NCBI GenBank assembly: GCA_032154105.1
Contig: JALDYI010000008.1
Span: 1 to 50,780 of the forward strand
From: UBA6022 sp032154105
GTDB taxonomy: Bacteria > Patescibacteriota > Saccharimonadia > Saccharimonadales > Saccharimonadaceae
DNA: 50,780 bases
Direction: 5' to 3'
A program made the position numbers and the translations under genes. The notes under the pieces are model-generated. The model worked only from the letters and a program-made list of their open reading frames with translations. It searched no databases and had not been told where the DNA came from. Positions within the stretch are counted from its first letter, which is position 1; every line of letters starts with the position of its first letter. Shown one piece after another: positions 23,976-32,187 of the stretch.

Positions 23976-24017
23976 ACTCCTGAAACCTTCAGGGATATGG
24001 GTGAGGAACAAAGGAGT
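23976..24017 (+). promoter_or_regulatory. candidate rpsB leader with switchable Shine-Dalgarno hairpin
   Basis: ACTCCT (23976-23981) is complementary to AGGAGT (24012-24017), which contains the rpsB ribosome-binding site. The same CCT also starts a competing hairpin, CCTGAA (23979-23984) with TTCAGG (23988-23993) around ACC. The two pairings exclude each other, so the leader could mask or expose the ribosome-binding site, for example in response to free S2. This is an inference from base pairing only. Confidence 0.4.
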
Positions 24018-24026
24018 TCTAACTTT

Positions 24027-24746
24027 ATGGCAGTAGCTGTAGATATTAAAGCTTTGCTCGAAGCTGGTGTCCACTTTGGACACAAAACGAGCCGTTGGCA
24101 CCCTAAAATGGCGCCATATATTCACTCTAAGCGCCAGGACAGTCACATCATCGATTTGACTAAAACTGTTGAAGGTCTTGAAAAAGCACTTCCAGTTATT
24201 ACTAAGGTCGCTGCTAGTGGCAAGCAAGTACTTTTCGTCGGTACAAAGAAACAGGCAAAAGAGCTTGTTCAGACTGCTGCAGTAAGTGCTCATCAGCCAT
24301 TCGTGACTGAGCGTTGGGTTGGGGGTATGCTAACAAACGTTGACACTATGGCCCAGCAGATCAAGAAGCTTAAAGATCTTGAAAAGCGCATGGCGACTGG
24401 TGACCTTGAAAAGCGCTACAACAAGCTTGAAGTACAGCGTTTCCAAGAGGAAATCGATGAACTTAACGTTAAATACGGTGGCATCAAGAACCTTAACGGT
24501 AAGCCAGGTCTCGTATTTGTAACTGACGTGATTGCTGATGCAAACGCGATCAAGGAAGCAAAGACACTTGGCGTACCGGTAGTCGCTATCGTTGACACGA
24601 ACGCTGACCCGAGCCTTATCGATTACGTTATTCCTGCGAATGACGATGCGATCAAGGGTCTTGAACTCTTGCTTAGCTATGCAACCGCAGCTGTCGCTGA
24701 AGGTGCTGGCACTCAAAAAGTTGCTGATAACACAGAGGAGAAATAA
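24027..24746 (+). CDS. rpsB: 30S ribosomal protein S2
   Basis: A 239-residue S2 protein. The N-terminal KALLEAGVHFGHKTSRWHPKM signature, the FVGTKKQAKELV segment, ERWVGGMLTN and the VVAIVDTNADPSLIDYVIPANDD region are all conserved. The frame is open to a GTG at 23997, but the ATG at 24027 has AAGGAG 10 nt upstream and the normal N terminus. It forms the standard rpsB-tsf operon. Confidence 0.97.
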   Translation: MAVAVDIKALLEAGVHFGHKTSRWHPKMAPYIHSKRQDSHIIDLTKTVEGLEKALPVITKVAASGKQVLFVGTKKQAKELVQTAAVSAHQPFVTERWVGGMLTNVDTMAQQIKKLKDLEKRMATGDLEKRYNKLEVQRFQEEIDELNVKYGGIKNLNGKPGLVFVTDVIADANAIKEAKTLGVPVVAIVDTNADPSLIDYVIPANDDAIKGLELLLSYATAAVAEGAGTQKVADNTEEK

Positions 24747-24749
24747 TAC

Positions 24750-25346
24750 ATGGCTGTATCAATTGACGATATCAAGAAGCTTAAAGAACTTACTGGTGTA
24801 GGTTTGACTGACGCAAAGGTTGCGCTAGTTGAAGCTGACGGTAACTTCGACAAAGCGCTTGAAGCAATGCGTAAAAAAGGTCTGACAAAGGCCGAGAAGA
24901 AGGGCGATCGTGAGACTCGCGAGGGTATTATCGATAGCTATGTTCACTCAGGCCGAATCGGCGTAGTCGTGGAGCTTAACTGTGAAACTGACTTTGTAGC
25001 TCGCCTTGACGACTTCAAAGAGCTTGCTCATCAGATCTCTATGCAGGTGGCGGCTATGTCTCCTGAATACGTTTCAGAGGAAGATATCCCAGCTGAAGAA
25101 GTTGAGCGCGTGAAAGCCGAACTACTTGCAAGTGAAGACCTTCAGAAGAAACCTGAAGATATGCGCGAGAAGATCGTTGAAGGTCAGCTCAAGAAACACT
25201 TCACCGACAAGGTGCTTATGAGCCAAACTTACATCCTCGATGACAGCATGACTGTTGAGGGTCGCATTAAAGACCAGATCGCAAAGAGCGGCGAAAACAT
25301 TCGTGTTAGCCAGTTTAAGCGTATCGAGCTTGGTGTGAACGCCTAA
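24750..25346 (+). CDS. tsf: elongation factor Ts
   Basis: A 198-residue EF-Ts, the nucleotide exchange factor for EF-Tu. The N-terminal UBA-like domain (IKKLKELTGVGLTDAKVALVEADGNFDKALEAMRKKG) and the core segment GRIGVVVELNCETDFVAR, which contacts EF-Tu, are intact. It is shorter than the E. coli protein because the second half of the core is reduced, as in mitochondrial and Thermus-type proteins. It starts 3 nt after rpsB and ends before a terminator. Confidence 0.95.
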   Translation: MAVSIDDIKKLKELTGVGLTDAKVALVEADGNFDKALEAMRKKGLTKAEKKGDRETREGIIDSYVHSGRIGVVVELNCETDFVARLDDFKELAHQISMQVAAMSPEYVSEEDIPAEEVERVKAELLASEDLQKKPEDMREKIVEGQLKKHFTDKVLMSQTYILDDSMTVEGRIKDQIAKSGENIRVSQFKRIELGVNA

Positions 25347-25359
25347 GGCGTCTTGCAAC

Positions 25360-25399
25360 AATTAAAATCAGCTCGCATTTGTACGAGCTGATTTTAATT
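25360..25399. terminator. terminator after tsf
   Basis: A 16-bp perfect stem (AATTAAAATCAGCTCG and complement) closes on CATTTGTA, with T-rich sequence at its 3' end. Confidence 0.85.
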
Positions 25400-25441
25400 T
25401 GAGAGTGGCGTAAGTTACTGTGTGGTGACGGGCTACTTATT

Positions 25442-25450
25442 TGCTATAAT
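25442..25450 (+). promoter_or_regulatory. extended -10 promoter of frr-uppS-rseP
   Basis: TGC-TATAAT upstream of frr, with a GAGGAA ribosome-binding site in the leader of about 21 nt. Confidence 0.65.
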
Positions 25451-25477
25451 GAGAACAGATAAGAAGCGAGGAAATCT

Positions 25478-26032
25478 ATGTTTGACACGAAACCCTATGA
25501 AGAGAAAATGACCGGCGCAGTAGCGCACTTTAACGAAGAGCTGAAGAAGATCCGAACTGGCCGCTCTCATCCTGGTATGCTTGAGGGTGTTCAGGTTGAG
25601 GTGTATGGGCAGAGGATGCCACTCAATCAGGTAGCGAATATTACTGCACCTGAGGCACAGATGCTCCAAGTGACCCCGTTTGATCCGAGTAATGTTCAGG
25701 TGATTGCCGCTGCAATCCGCGCCGATCAATCACTCGGCTTTAATCCGAGTGACGACGGCCGTGTGGTTCGTGTGCCGGTGCCTGCTTTGACCGAGGAGCG
25801 TCGTAAGCAACTTGTGAAGCAGACGAGTGAGAAGGTCGAAGAGACGCGCATTGCACTTCGTACTATTCGCCAAGATGCTTTCAAGGCTGCTAAACACAAG
25901 AAGGATGCTAAAGAACTGTCCGAAGACGATGTGAAGCGTGCCGAGAAGTCTGTCGACGAAATAATCTCACGATTCCAGGTGGAGCTCGACGAGCTCTTCC
26001 GCGCTAAAGAGAAGGAAATTTTGACTATCTAA
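25478..26032 (+). CDS. frr: ribosome recycling factor
   Basis: A 184-residue RRF, which splits post-termination ribosomes with EF-G. Family hallmarks are LKKIRTGRSHPGMLEGVQVEVYG, MPLNQVANITAPEAQMLQVTPFD and the C-terminal DDVKRAEKSVDEIISRFQVELDELFRAKEKEIL helix. It opens a compact operon: its TAA overlaps the uppS ATG by one base (TAATG). Confidence 0.97.
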   Translation: MFDTKPYEEKMTGAVAHFNEELKKIRTGRSHPGMLEGVQVEVYGQRMPLNQVANITAPEAQMLQVTPFDPSNVQVIAAAIRADQSLGFNPSDDGRVVRVPVPALTEERRKQLVKQTSEKVEETRIALRTIRQDAFKAAKHKKDAKELSEDDVKRAEKSVDEIISRFQVELDELFRAKEKEILTI

Positions 26033-26721
26033 TGTCGGACGCTATCCCGCAGCATATTGGATATATTGTCGATGGTAATCGCCGTTGGGCGAAGGCACAT
26101 GGCATTCCTTCGTATGAAGGTCATCTCGCGGGATACAATGCTATTCACGAAGTCGCCGTTGCGACGTTTGATGCTGGCGTGAAGTATATGTCGGCCTATA
26201 TATTTAGCACCGAGAACTGGAAGCGAAGTGAGGATGAGGTCGGTAAACTCATGGGGCTTGTGCTCCGTCTGCTAACATCAGACTTGCCGATTTTTGATGA
26301 GCGTAATATTAGACTAAAGATCTTAGGGTCGCATGACCGCGTGAGTGAGAAGATTCTGAAGGCTATTGATAATGCCGAGGCGCGAACAGCAGATAATACT
26401 GCGGGTACGCTAGCGATATGTTTTAATTATGGCGGGCAACTTGAGATAGCCGACGCGTGCAAAAAAATTGTTCAATCTGGTGTCAGTACCGATGAGATTA
26501 CCCCTGAGCTCATTGAGCAGAATCTCTATGCACCGGACATACCGGCGATTGATATTGTTGTACGAAGTAGCGGTGAGCAACGACTGAGCAACTTTATGCT
26601 CTGGCGCGCTGCGTATAGCGAGCTTATGTTTATCGACAAATCGTGGCCAGATATGACAAAAGAAGATGTTGAGGATATACTGAAAGAATACGCGCGGCGC
26701 GGCCGACGCTTTGGAGGCTAA
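26032..26721 (+). CDS. uppS: undecaprenyl diphosphate synthase (cis-prenyltransferase)
   Basis: A 229-residue cis-prenyltransferase that builds the C55 lipid carrier for peptidoglycan and wall polymers. Key elements are HIGYIVDGNRRWAK with the catalytic Asp, YEGHLAGY, IFSTENWKRSEDEV and the RSSGEQRLSNFMLW box near residue 180. One-base overlap with frr and direct abutment to rseP (stop at 26721, ATG at 26722) indicate tight coupling, an order also common in other bacteria (frr-uppS-cdsA-rseP). cdsA is missing from this cluster. Confidence 0.95.
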   Translation: MSDAIPQHIGYIVDGNRRWAKAHGIPSYEGHLAGYNAIHEVAVATFDAGVKYMSAYIFSTENWKRSEDEVGKLMGLVLRLLTSDLPIFDERNIRLKILGSHDRVSEKILKAIDNAEARTADNTAGTLAICFNYGGQLEIADACKKIVQSGVSTDEITPELIEQNLYAPDIPAIDIVVRSSGEQRLSNFMLWRAAYSELMFIDKSWPDMTKEDVEDILKEYARRGRRFGG

Positions 26722-27870
26722 ATGGAATTATTACTGGGTATTATCGTTGGGCTAATCGTCCTGGTGTTGCTTGTTGTTGTGCACGAGCTCGGGCATGCTA
26801 TTGTCGCTCGTCGTAATGGTGTTGTTGTTGAGGAGTTTGGCATTGGGTTTCCACCACGGGCATGGGCGAAGAAACTAAAGAACGGCATTTTATTTACCTT
26901 AAACTGGCTTCCGCTGGGTGGCTTTGTGAAGCTGCAGGGCGAGCATGATAGTGCCGATAAGAAGGGTGATTATGGCGCGGCTACGTTTTGGCAGAAGACA
27001 AAAATCCTCCTTGCGGGCGTGGTGATCAATTGGCTTGTGGCGGCGGTTGTATTGACGATTCTCGCACTCACGGGCCTTCCAAAGATTTTGCCAGATCAAT
27101 TCTCGATTGCAAGTGATACGACTACCGTAAAACAGCCAATTGAACTCGCTTCGGTCGGCAACGAAACTCCAGCGGCCCGTGCTGGCTTAAAAGTTGGCGA
27201 TCAGATTTTGCGTTTTGCCGGCGAGCCAGTGCTGACTGCCGAAGCACTTAATGAGAAGACTGCCCTTAACAAGGGAAGGGAAGTGGAGATTGTTTATTCA
27301 CGTAAAGGTGTTGAGCAGACCGCAAAAGTAACACTTCGACCCGAGAATGATGATAAAAAGGGGTATCTTGGTGTTAGTTCTGGGCAGCGCGAGCAGATTA
27401 AGGCAAGCTGGTCGGCGCCTATTGTTGGTGTAGTGACGACTGGTCAATTTACGCTTGTGACACTTCAGGGTCTAGGTGACCTTGTTGTGAATCTGGGCAA
27501 AGGTATAGTGCTGCAGTTTAGTCCTGATGGCTCAACCAGAGAGCAGGCGGGCAAGAGTCTTGAGGCGGCTGGCAATAGCGTAGCTGGGCCGGTTGGTATT
27601 TTGGGAACGATCTTCCCGCAGGCGCAGCAGGCTGGACCTACTCAGTTATTGTTCTTGACGGCTATTATTTCTTTGACACTCGCAGTCATGAATATATTGC
27701 CAATCCCAGCTCTCGATGGTGGCCGATGGTTTACGATGACGATCTTCCGTCTTCTTAAGAAGCCGCTGACAAAAGAGCGCGAAGAGCGTATTCAGACAGT
27801 TGGGTTCCTTGTGTTAATGCTATTAATTATCGTGGTTACATTCCGAGATGTCACAAAACTTTTCCAATAA
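26722..27870 (+). CDS. rseP: site-2 intramembrane zinc metalloprotease, RseP family
   Basis: A 382-residue M50 protease. The zinc site HELGH lies in helix 1 (VVVHELGHAIVARR), with FGIGFPPRAW after it and the second zinc ligand motif NILPIPALDGGR near residue 325. A single PDZ domain occupies about 125-215 (ETPAARAGLKVGDQILRFAGEPV). Family members cleave anti-sigma factors or leftover signal peptides within the membrane; no anti-sigma gene is adjacent. The last 23 nt overlap the CPBP gene. Confidence 0.94.
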   Translation: MELLLGIIVGLIVLVLLVVVHELGHAIVARRNGVVVEEFGIGFPPRAWAKKLKNGILFTLNWLPLGGFVKLQGEHDSADKKGDYGAATFWQKTKILLAGVVINWLVAAVVLTILALTGLPKILPDQFSIASDTTTVKQPIELASVGNETPAARAGLKVGDQILRFAGEPVLTAEALNEKTALNKGREVEIVYSRKGVEQTAKVTLRPENDDKKGYLGVSSGQREQIKASWSAPIVGVVTTGQFTLVTLQGLGDLVVNLGKGIVLQFSPDGSTREQAGKSLEAAGNSVAGPVGILGTIFPQAQQAGPTQLLFLTAIISLTLAVMNILPIPALDGGRWFTMTIFRLLKKPLTKEREERIQTVGFLVLMLLIIVVTFRDVTKLFQ

Positions 27871-28624
27871 GTCCTTCATATCAAATACGAAGTTTGTCAT
27901 TGGGCTGTCGATCTGGACAGTTGCTGTATTCTTGGTGGTACAGGTTATAGTCGGCTTGATCGTCGCTGGTCTTGTCGGGGCAGGCGTGCCGCTTGCAAGT
28001 ATTAATTCGGCAGTGTTTAACTCTGTCGTCGCTGCGATTATCTACGTTCTTACGCTTGTGATTGTGATCGGGGTGCCGTTTTGGTTGCGACGGCGACGCA
28101 CGACGCGCGAGGAGCTAGGCGTGACGCGCCTGCCGTCTTGGCTCGATATTGTACTTGCACCGGCAGCACTCGTTATCTATATGCTTGTTTCGGGAGGTGT
28201 TTTGTATCTTTTCTCTGTACTTGCACCAGATGTGGATCTGAAGCAGGCACAGGATATTCCGTTTAGTAACCTGGGGTATCAATATGAATATATCTTGGCA
28301 TTTCTGACACTCGTTATCTTGGCGCCGCTTGCTGAGGAGCTTCTGTTTCGAGGCTATCTTTTTGGCAAGCTGAAGAAGCATGCACCGTTTTGGCTCGCAA
28401 TGATTATCACGAGTGTGCTATTTGGAGGGTTGCACCTCATCGCGGGTGCATCATTGCAGTGGAACGTGGCTGCGGATACATTTGCGCTCAGTCTTGTGCT
28501 TTGTACATTACGACAGATTACCGGCAATATTTGGGCGGGCGTACTCCTTCATATGATCAAGAATGGCATTGCGTATTATTTCCTCTTTATCAATCCCGAT
28601 TTGTTTCGTACACTAGGAGGGTAA
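27848..28624 (+). CDS. CPBP family intramembrane metalloprotease (CAAX protease-like)
   Basis: A 258-residue membrane protein with about seven helices. The CPBP (Abi/CAAX prenyl protease 2-like) motifs are LAEELLFRGYLF (EExxxR), FGGLHL and a final conserved helix around LLHMIKNGIAY. In bacteria such proteins include bacteriocin self-immunity factors and protein-sorting proteases. It overlaps rseP by 23 nt, so two intramembrane proteases are made together. The substrate is unknown. Confidence 0.88.
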   Translation: MSQNFSNKSFISNTKFVIGLSIWTVAVFLVVQVIVGLIVAGLVGAGVPLASINSAVFNSVVAAIIYVLTLVIVIGVPFWLRRRRTTREELGVTRLPSWLDIVLAPAALVIYMLVSGGVLYLFSVLAPDVDLKQAQDIPFSNLGYQYEYILAFLTLVILAPLAEELLFRGYLFGKLKKHAPFWLAMIITSVLFGGLHLIAGASLQWNVAADTFALSLVLCTLRQITGNIWAGVLLHMIKNGIAYYFLFINPDLFRTLGG

Positions 28625-28626
28625 TG

Positions 28627-28677
28627 ATGACTCTAGCTACTCCATCTTTCTTTCCAGTAATGCCGCTTGGCCGGTAG
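28627..28677 (+). CDS. possible 16-codon leader peptide upstream of proS
   Basis: A short frame (MTLATPSFFPVMPLGR) starts 5 nt after a strong AGGAGGG ribosome-binding site at the end of the CPBP gene; an adjacent ATG at 28624 is an alternative. Three of its 16 codons are proline (CCA, CCA, CCG), and the next gene is prolyl-tRNA synthetase. It could be a regulatory leader peptide or simply a chance frame. No attenuator hairpin could be fitted with confidence. Confidence 0.3.
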   Translation: MTLATPSFFPVMPLGR

Positions 28678-28730
28678 TTTCTTTTCATATACCTACAACT
28701 TTCAATTGACGTTAACACAAGGAATGTATT

Positions 28731-29975
28731 ATGCGCGTATCACAATTATTTACAAAAACGAGTAAGACCGCTCCAGGTGACGAGGTGGCGAAGAACGCCC
28801 AGCTGCTCATCCGCGCTGGCTTTATTCATAAAGAAATGGCCGGTGTTTACGACTATTTGCCACTTGGAAAGATCGTTCTCAATAAGATCATCGATGTCAT
28901 CCGCGAGGAGATGAATGCCATTGGTGGTAATGAGCTTAGCCTAACGGCGCTTCAGCAGAAGGATGTCTGGGAGGCTTCGGGCCGTTGGAACGATGAGGTG
29001 ATGGACGTATGGTTCAAGACAAAGCTTGCTAGCGGTAGCGAGCTCGGCCTCGCACCAACCCATGAAGAGCCGCTGACTAAGCTCATGAAGAGTTTTATTA
29101 GCAGCTACAAAGACCTGCCAGTCTACCCATACCAGTTCCAGATTAAGTTCCGCAACGAGCTACGCAGCAAGAGCGGCTTGATGCGCGGCCGCGAATTTTG
29201 GATGAAAGACCTCTATAGCTTTAGCCGCACGCAGGAGGAGCACGATACTTTCTACGAGAAGATGAGTGAAGCGTATGACCGTGTGTATGCGCGCCTTGGA
29301 CTTGGCGAGATTACCTATAAGACCTTTGCGAGCGGCGGAAGCTTCGCGAAGTATAGTCATGAGTTCCAGACGCTCAGTCCTGTGGGCGAGGATAAAATCT
29401 ATGTTCATGAAGGTAAGAAGATCGCCATCAACGAAGAGGTGTATAACGACGAAGTGCTGGCTGATCTTGGCGTCAGCCGCGAGGAGCTGGTTGAGCGAAC
29501 GGCAGTTGAGGTGGGAAATATCTTTACACTCGGTACAAAGTTCTCTGATGCACTTGATCTTAATTACACCGACGAAGACGGTACGAGCAAGCGCGTGATT
29601 ATGGGTAGTTACGGTATCGGCCCGAGCCGTGTCATGGGGCTTATTGCTGAGCACTTCAGCGACGACAAGGGGCTTGTATGGCCAGAGAATGTTGCACCTG
29701 CGAAGGTCTATTTAGTACGAATTGGCGGCGACCAAGCGGTTGCTCATGCCGATACGCTATATGATGAGTTGATCGCACAGGGTGTCGAGGTGCTGTATGA
29801 CGATCGCGATGAGCGTCCAGGTGCAAAGTTCGCCGACGCTGAGCTTATGGGTATACCGTACCGGGTGACTGTCAGTGACCGACTGATCGGAGCGGGTCAG
29901 TACGAGTTCACCCCAAGAGCGACAGGCGAAACCAGCCTGTTGACAGGTGGTGAACTGCTTGCTAAACTTAATTGA
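28731..29975 (+). CDS. proS: prolyl-tRNA synthetase lacking the INS editing domain
   Basis: A 414-residue class II synthetase. Motif 1 (AGVYDYLPLGKIVLNKI), motif 2 (FRNELRSKSGLMRGREFWMKDLYSF) and motif 3 (MGSYGIGPSRVMGL) are in order, followed by the anticodon-binding domain (PAKVYLVRIGGDQAVA...). Typical bacterial ProRS has about 570 residues because a roughly 180-residue editing domain lies between motifs 2 and 3. Here only about 80 residues separate them, so post-transfer editing of Ala-tRNA-Pro is absent in cis. An AAGGA ribosome-binding site precedes the ATG. Confidence 0.94.
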   Translation: MRVSQLFTKTSKTAPGDEVAKNAQLLIRAGFIHKEMAGVYDYLPLGKIVLNKIIDVIREEMNAIGGNELSLTALQQKDVWEASGRWNDEVMDVWFKTKLASGSELGLAPTHEEPLTKLMKSFISSYKDLPVYPYQFQIKFRNELRSKSGLMRGREFWMKDLYSFSRTQEEHDTFYEKMSEAYDRVYARLGLGEITYKTFASGGSFAKYSHEFQTLSPVGEDKIYVHEGKKIAINEEVYNDEVLADLGVSREELVERTAVEVGNIFTLGTKFSDALDLNYTDEDGTSKRVIMGSYGIGPSRVMGLIAEHFSDDKGLVWPENVAPAKVYLVRIGGDQAVAHADTLYDELIAQGVEVLYDDRDERPGAKFADAELMGIPYRVTVSDRLIGAGQYEFTPRATGETSLLTGGELLAKLN

Positions 29976-29976
29976 T

Positions 29977-30002
29977 TGTAAACATTCTTGTGGGGGTTTA
30001 CA
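29977..30002. promoter_or_regulatory. inverted repeat upstream of greA, possible operator
   Basis: TGTAAAC (29977-29983) and GTTTACA (29996-30002) form a perfect 7-bp inverted repeat 12 nt apart in the proS-greA gap, next to a TATATATA tract. The spacing suits a dimeric regulator. No regulator is suggested by context. Confidence 0.35.
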
Positions 30003-30066
30003 CTATATATAGCGTAGTAAGTGCTTTAAACGGCACTATTTATAGAGAAATAAAGGAATAATAACT

Positions 30067-30522
30067 ATGAAAAAAGCTTACCAGATTACAGATGAAGGCA
30101 AAAAAGAGCTCGAACTAGAGCTCGAAGAACTAAAAGGCCGTCGTGGCGAGATTGCTGAAAAGATCGCAAATGCGCGTGATTTTGGTGACTTAAGCGAAAA
30201 TGCTGAGTATGACAGTGCTCGTGAAGAGCAGGGACTTGTCGAAAGCCGTATTGCTGAAATCGAAGATATCGTTATGAACGCCGAGATTATTAAAGCTGGT
30301 AGCAAGACAAAGGTGACGCTCGGCTCTAAGGTAGAGCTGAAGAATGGCAAGAAGACTGTTCACTATAGCGTCGTTGGTCCGGTTGAGGCTGATCCGCTTG
30401 AGGGCAAGATCAGTAACGAGTCACCAATCGGCGAAGCTCTTATGGGCAAAAGGGTCGGCGACACGGCGACTATTAGTACGCCCAAGGGCGAGACGACCTA
30501 CGAGATCGTTAAGATCGGTTAG
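30067..30522 (+). CDS. greA: transcription elongation factor GreA
   Basis: A 151-residue GreA that stimulates RNA cleavage in backtracked polymerase. The N-terminal coiled coil (about 1-75) carries the conserved tip ARDFGDLSENAEYDSARE with the catalytic acidic pair. The C-terminal FKBP-like domain shows the GPVEADPLEGKISNESPIGEALMGKRVGD segment. It is monocistronic, with its own upstream region and a UUCG-loop terminator. Confidence 0.97.
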   Translation: MKKAYQITDEGKKELELELEELKGRRGEIAEKIANARDFGDLSENAEYDSAREEQGLVESRIAEIEDIVMNAEIIKAGSKTKVTLGSKVELKNGKKTVHYSVVGPVEADPLEGKISNESPIGEALMGKRVGDTATISTPKGETTYEIVKIG

Positions 30523-30540
30523 GGTCGCTATCGCCACATG

Positions 30541-30568
30541 AAAACGTCGCTCTTCGGGGCGACGTTTT
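30541..30568 (+). terminator. intrinsic terminator after greA with UUCG tetraloop
   Basis: AAAACGTCGCTC pairs with the complementary GGGCGACGTTTT (one G-T pair) around a TTCG loop closed by C-G, a very stable tetraloop, and ends in a T-run. Confidence 0.88.
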
Positions 30569-30647
30569 ACGTTGGATGTGCTATATAGTGTATATCACAA
30601 CGTCGCCCTAGAAATGATTGCAGGCAATCGTTCTGATCGACTCCTTA

Positions 30648-30656
30648 TGCTATACT
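30648..30656 (+). promoter_or_regulatory. extended -10 promoter of lysS, nearly leaderless
   Basis: TGC-TATACT ends 9 nt before the ATG at 30666. The predicted leader is 2-3 nt. The box lies inside an open in-frame extension, which argues against an upstream lysS start. Confidence 0.65.
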
Positions 30657-30665
30657 ATTACAGAT

Positions 30666-32177
30666 ATGGCAACACTGAAAGACTACCGAGACGAACGATT
30701 ACGCAAACTAGCTGAACTAAAGGAGCTGGGTGTTAATCCGTACCCAGCCGAGAGTCATCGTACGCATGGCGCGGGCGAAATAATCACGAATTTCGAGCAG
30801 CTTGAAGGTCAAAAAGCGACGGTCGCTGGGCGCATTACGAGTATCCGTAAGTTTGGTAAACTTGCGTTTGTTGTCCTTAAGGACTTCAGTGGTCAGGTGC
30901 AGCTTTTCCTGCGTGAAGGAGCTGTTTCTGAACTTGATGCAGCCGGCGGTATATTGGGAATGAAACAGTTGCCACTCCTTGATACAGGTGACTTTATTGA
31001 AGCAACCGGTGAAATCATTAAAACGCAAACCGGTGAAATTTCTGTTGGGGTGTCGAGCCTGCGTCTGCTGACTAAAGCGCTTCGTCCGATGCCAACCGAG
31101 CTGACAAGCAAAGAAGAGCGTCTTCGCCGCCGCTACGTTGATATGAACGTCAACCAAGAAGTGCGCGACCGTTTCGTGCGTCGCTCAAAATTTTGGCAGG
31201 CAACTCGCGACTATCTCAATCAAAACGGCTTCTTGGAGGTCAATATTCCTGTCCTTGAGCACACTGCCGGCGGGGCTGATGCTAATCCATTTGTGACACA
31301 CATGGATGCGCTCGACCAGGAATTTTATCTCCGCATTAGTCACGAGCTGCCCCTGAAGCGACTTCTTGTCGCTGGCTACGAGAAAGTATTTGATATCGGT
31401 GCGCGTTTTAGGAACGAAAACTATAGCGACGAGCATCTGCCTGAGCATGTAGCCATGGAGTGGTACTGGGCATATGCCGACTGGGAAAAGGGCATGGCAT
31501 TTACGCAGCAAATGATTCGTTCGATCGTCGATAAGACCTGGGGAACGCGTCAATTTACGCTCAGCGATGGCCAACAGGTTGATTTTGGTTCTGATGAGAC
31601 TGATTTTCCGAGAATCAGCTTTGTGGATGTTCTCCAAGAGCAGTACGGTATCGATGTATTTAGCTCCTCAATTGAAGAGATTGCAGTCAAGCTGAAAGAG
31701 CATGGCCTTGTGGTTGAAAAGCAAGATAATCGTCAGCGAAGCCTTGATAAGCTATGGAAGAAATATCGCAAAACCCTATCTGGGCCTGCATTCCTTGTTG
31801 ATATGCCGACGTTCATGCAGCCACTTGCAAAGGTGCAGCCAGGCAATCCTGAGCTCACTGAACAGTTCAACTTGGTATTTGGCGGGAGTGAAATGTGCAA
31901 AGCATTTTCCGAGCTGAATGACCCGATCGACCAATATAATCGATTCCTTGAACAAGAGCAGCTGCGACAGGCAGGGGATGATGAAGCACAGATGATGGAC
32001 ATTGACTATGTCGAGGCGCTTGAATACGCTATGCCACCAGCTTGTGGCCTTGGTTTCTCGGAGCGCATCTTCTGGTCACTTGAAGGCGTGACTGCCCGCG
32101 AAGGCGTGCCTTTCCCGCAGCTACGCACCGAATACGACAATACGACACGCGAAATCTATCCAGACGTAAAATTGTAA
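30666..32177 (+). CDS. lysS: lysyl-tRNA synthetase, class II
   Basis: A 503-residue class II LysRS. The N-terminal OB-fold anticodon domain (ATVAGRITSIRKFGKLAFVVLKD) is followed by motif 1 (FLEVNIPVLEHTAGGADANPF), motif 2 (RFRNENYSDEHLPEHVAMEWYWAY region) and motif 3 (CGLGFSERIFWSL). The start MATLKDYRDERLRKL at 30666 is chosen over an ATG 48 nt upstream, because the promoter -10 box lies between the two. No ribosome-binding site is present. A membrane protein gene follows after 10 nt. Confidence 0.95.
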   Translation: MATLKDYRDERLRKLAELKELGVNPYPAESHRTHGAGEIITNFEQLEGQKATVAGRITSIRKFGKLAFVVLKDFSGQVQLFLREGAVSELDAAGGILGMKQLPLLDTGDFIEATGEIIKTQTGEISVGVSSLRLLTKALRPMPTELTSKEERLRRRYVDMNVNQEVRDRFVRRSKFWQATRDYLNQNGFLEVNIPVLEHTAGGADANPFVTHMDALDQEFYLRISHELPLKRLLVAGYEKVFDIGARFRNENYSDEHLPEHVAMEWYWAYADWEKGMAFTQQMIRSIVDKTWGTRQFTLSDGQQVDFGSDETDFPRISFVDVLQEQYGIDVFSSSIEEIAVKLKEHGLVVEKQDNRQRSLDKLWKKYRKTLSGPAFLVDMPTFMQPLAKVQPGNPELTEQFNLVFGGSEMCKAFSELNDPIDQYNRFLEQEQLRQAGDDEAQMMDIDYVEALEYAMPPACGLGFSERIFWSLEGVTAREGVPFPQLRTEYDNTTREIYPDVKL

Positions 32178-32187
32178 AGGGGGATAT

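Noticed and set aside
30618..30665. 16-codon extension of lysS
   Set aside because: It contains the TGC-TATACT promoter element and has no similarity to the LysRS N terminus.
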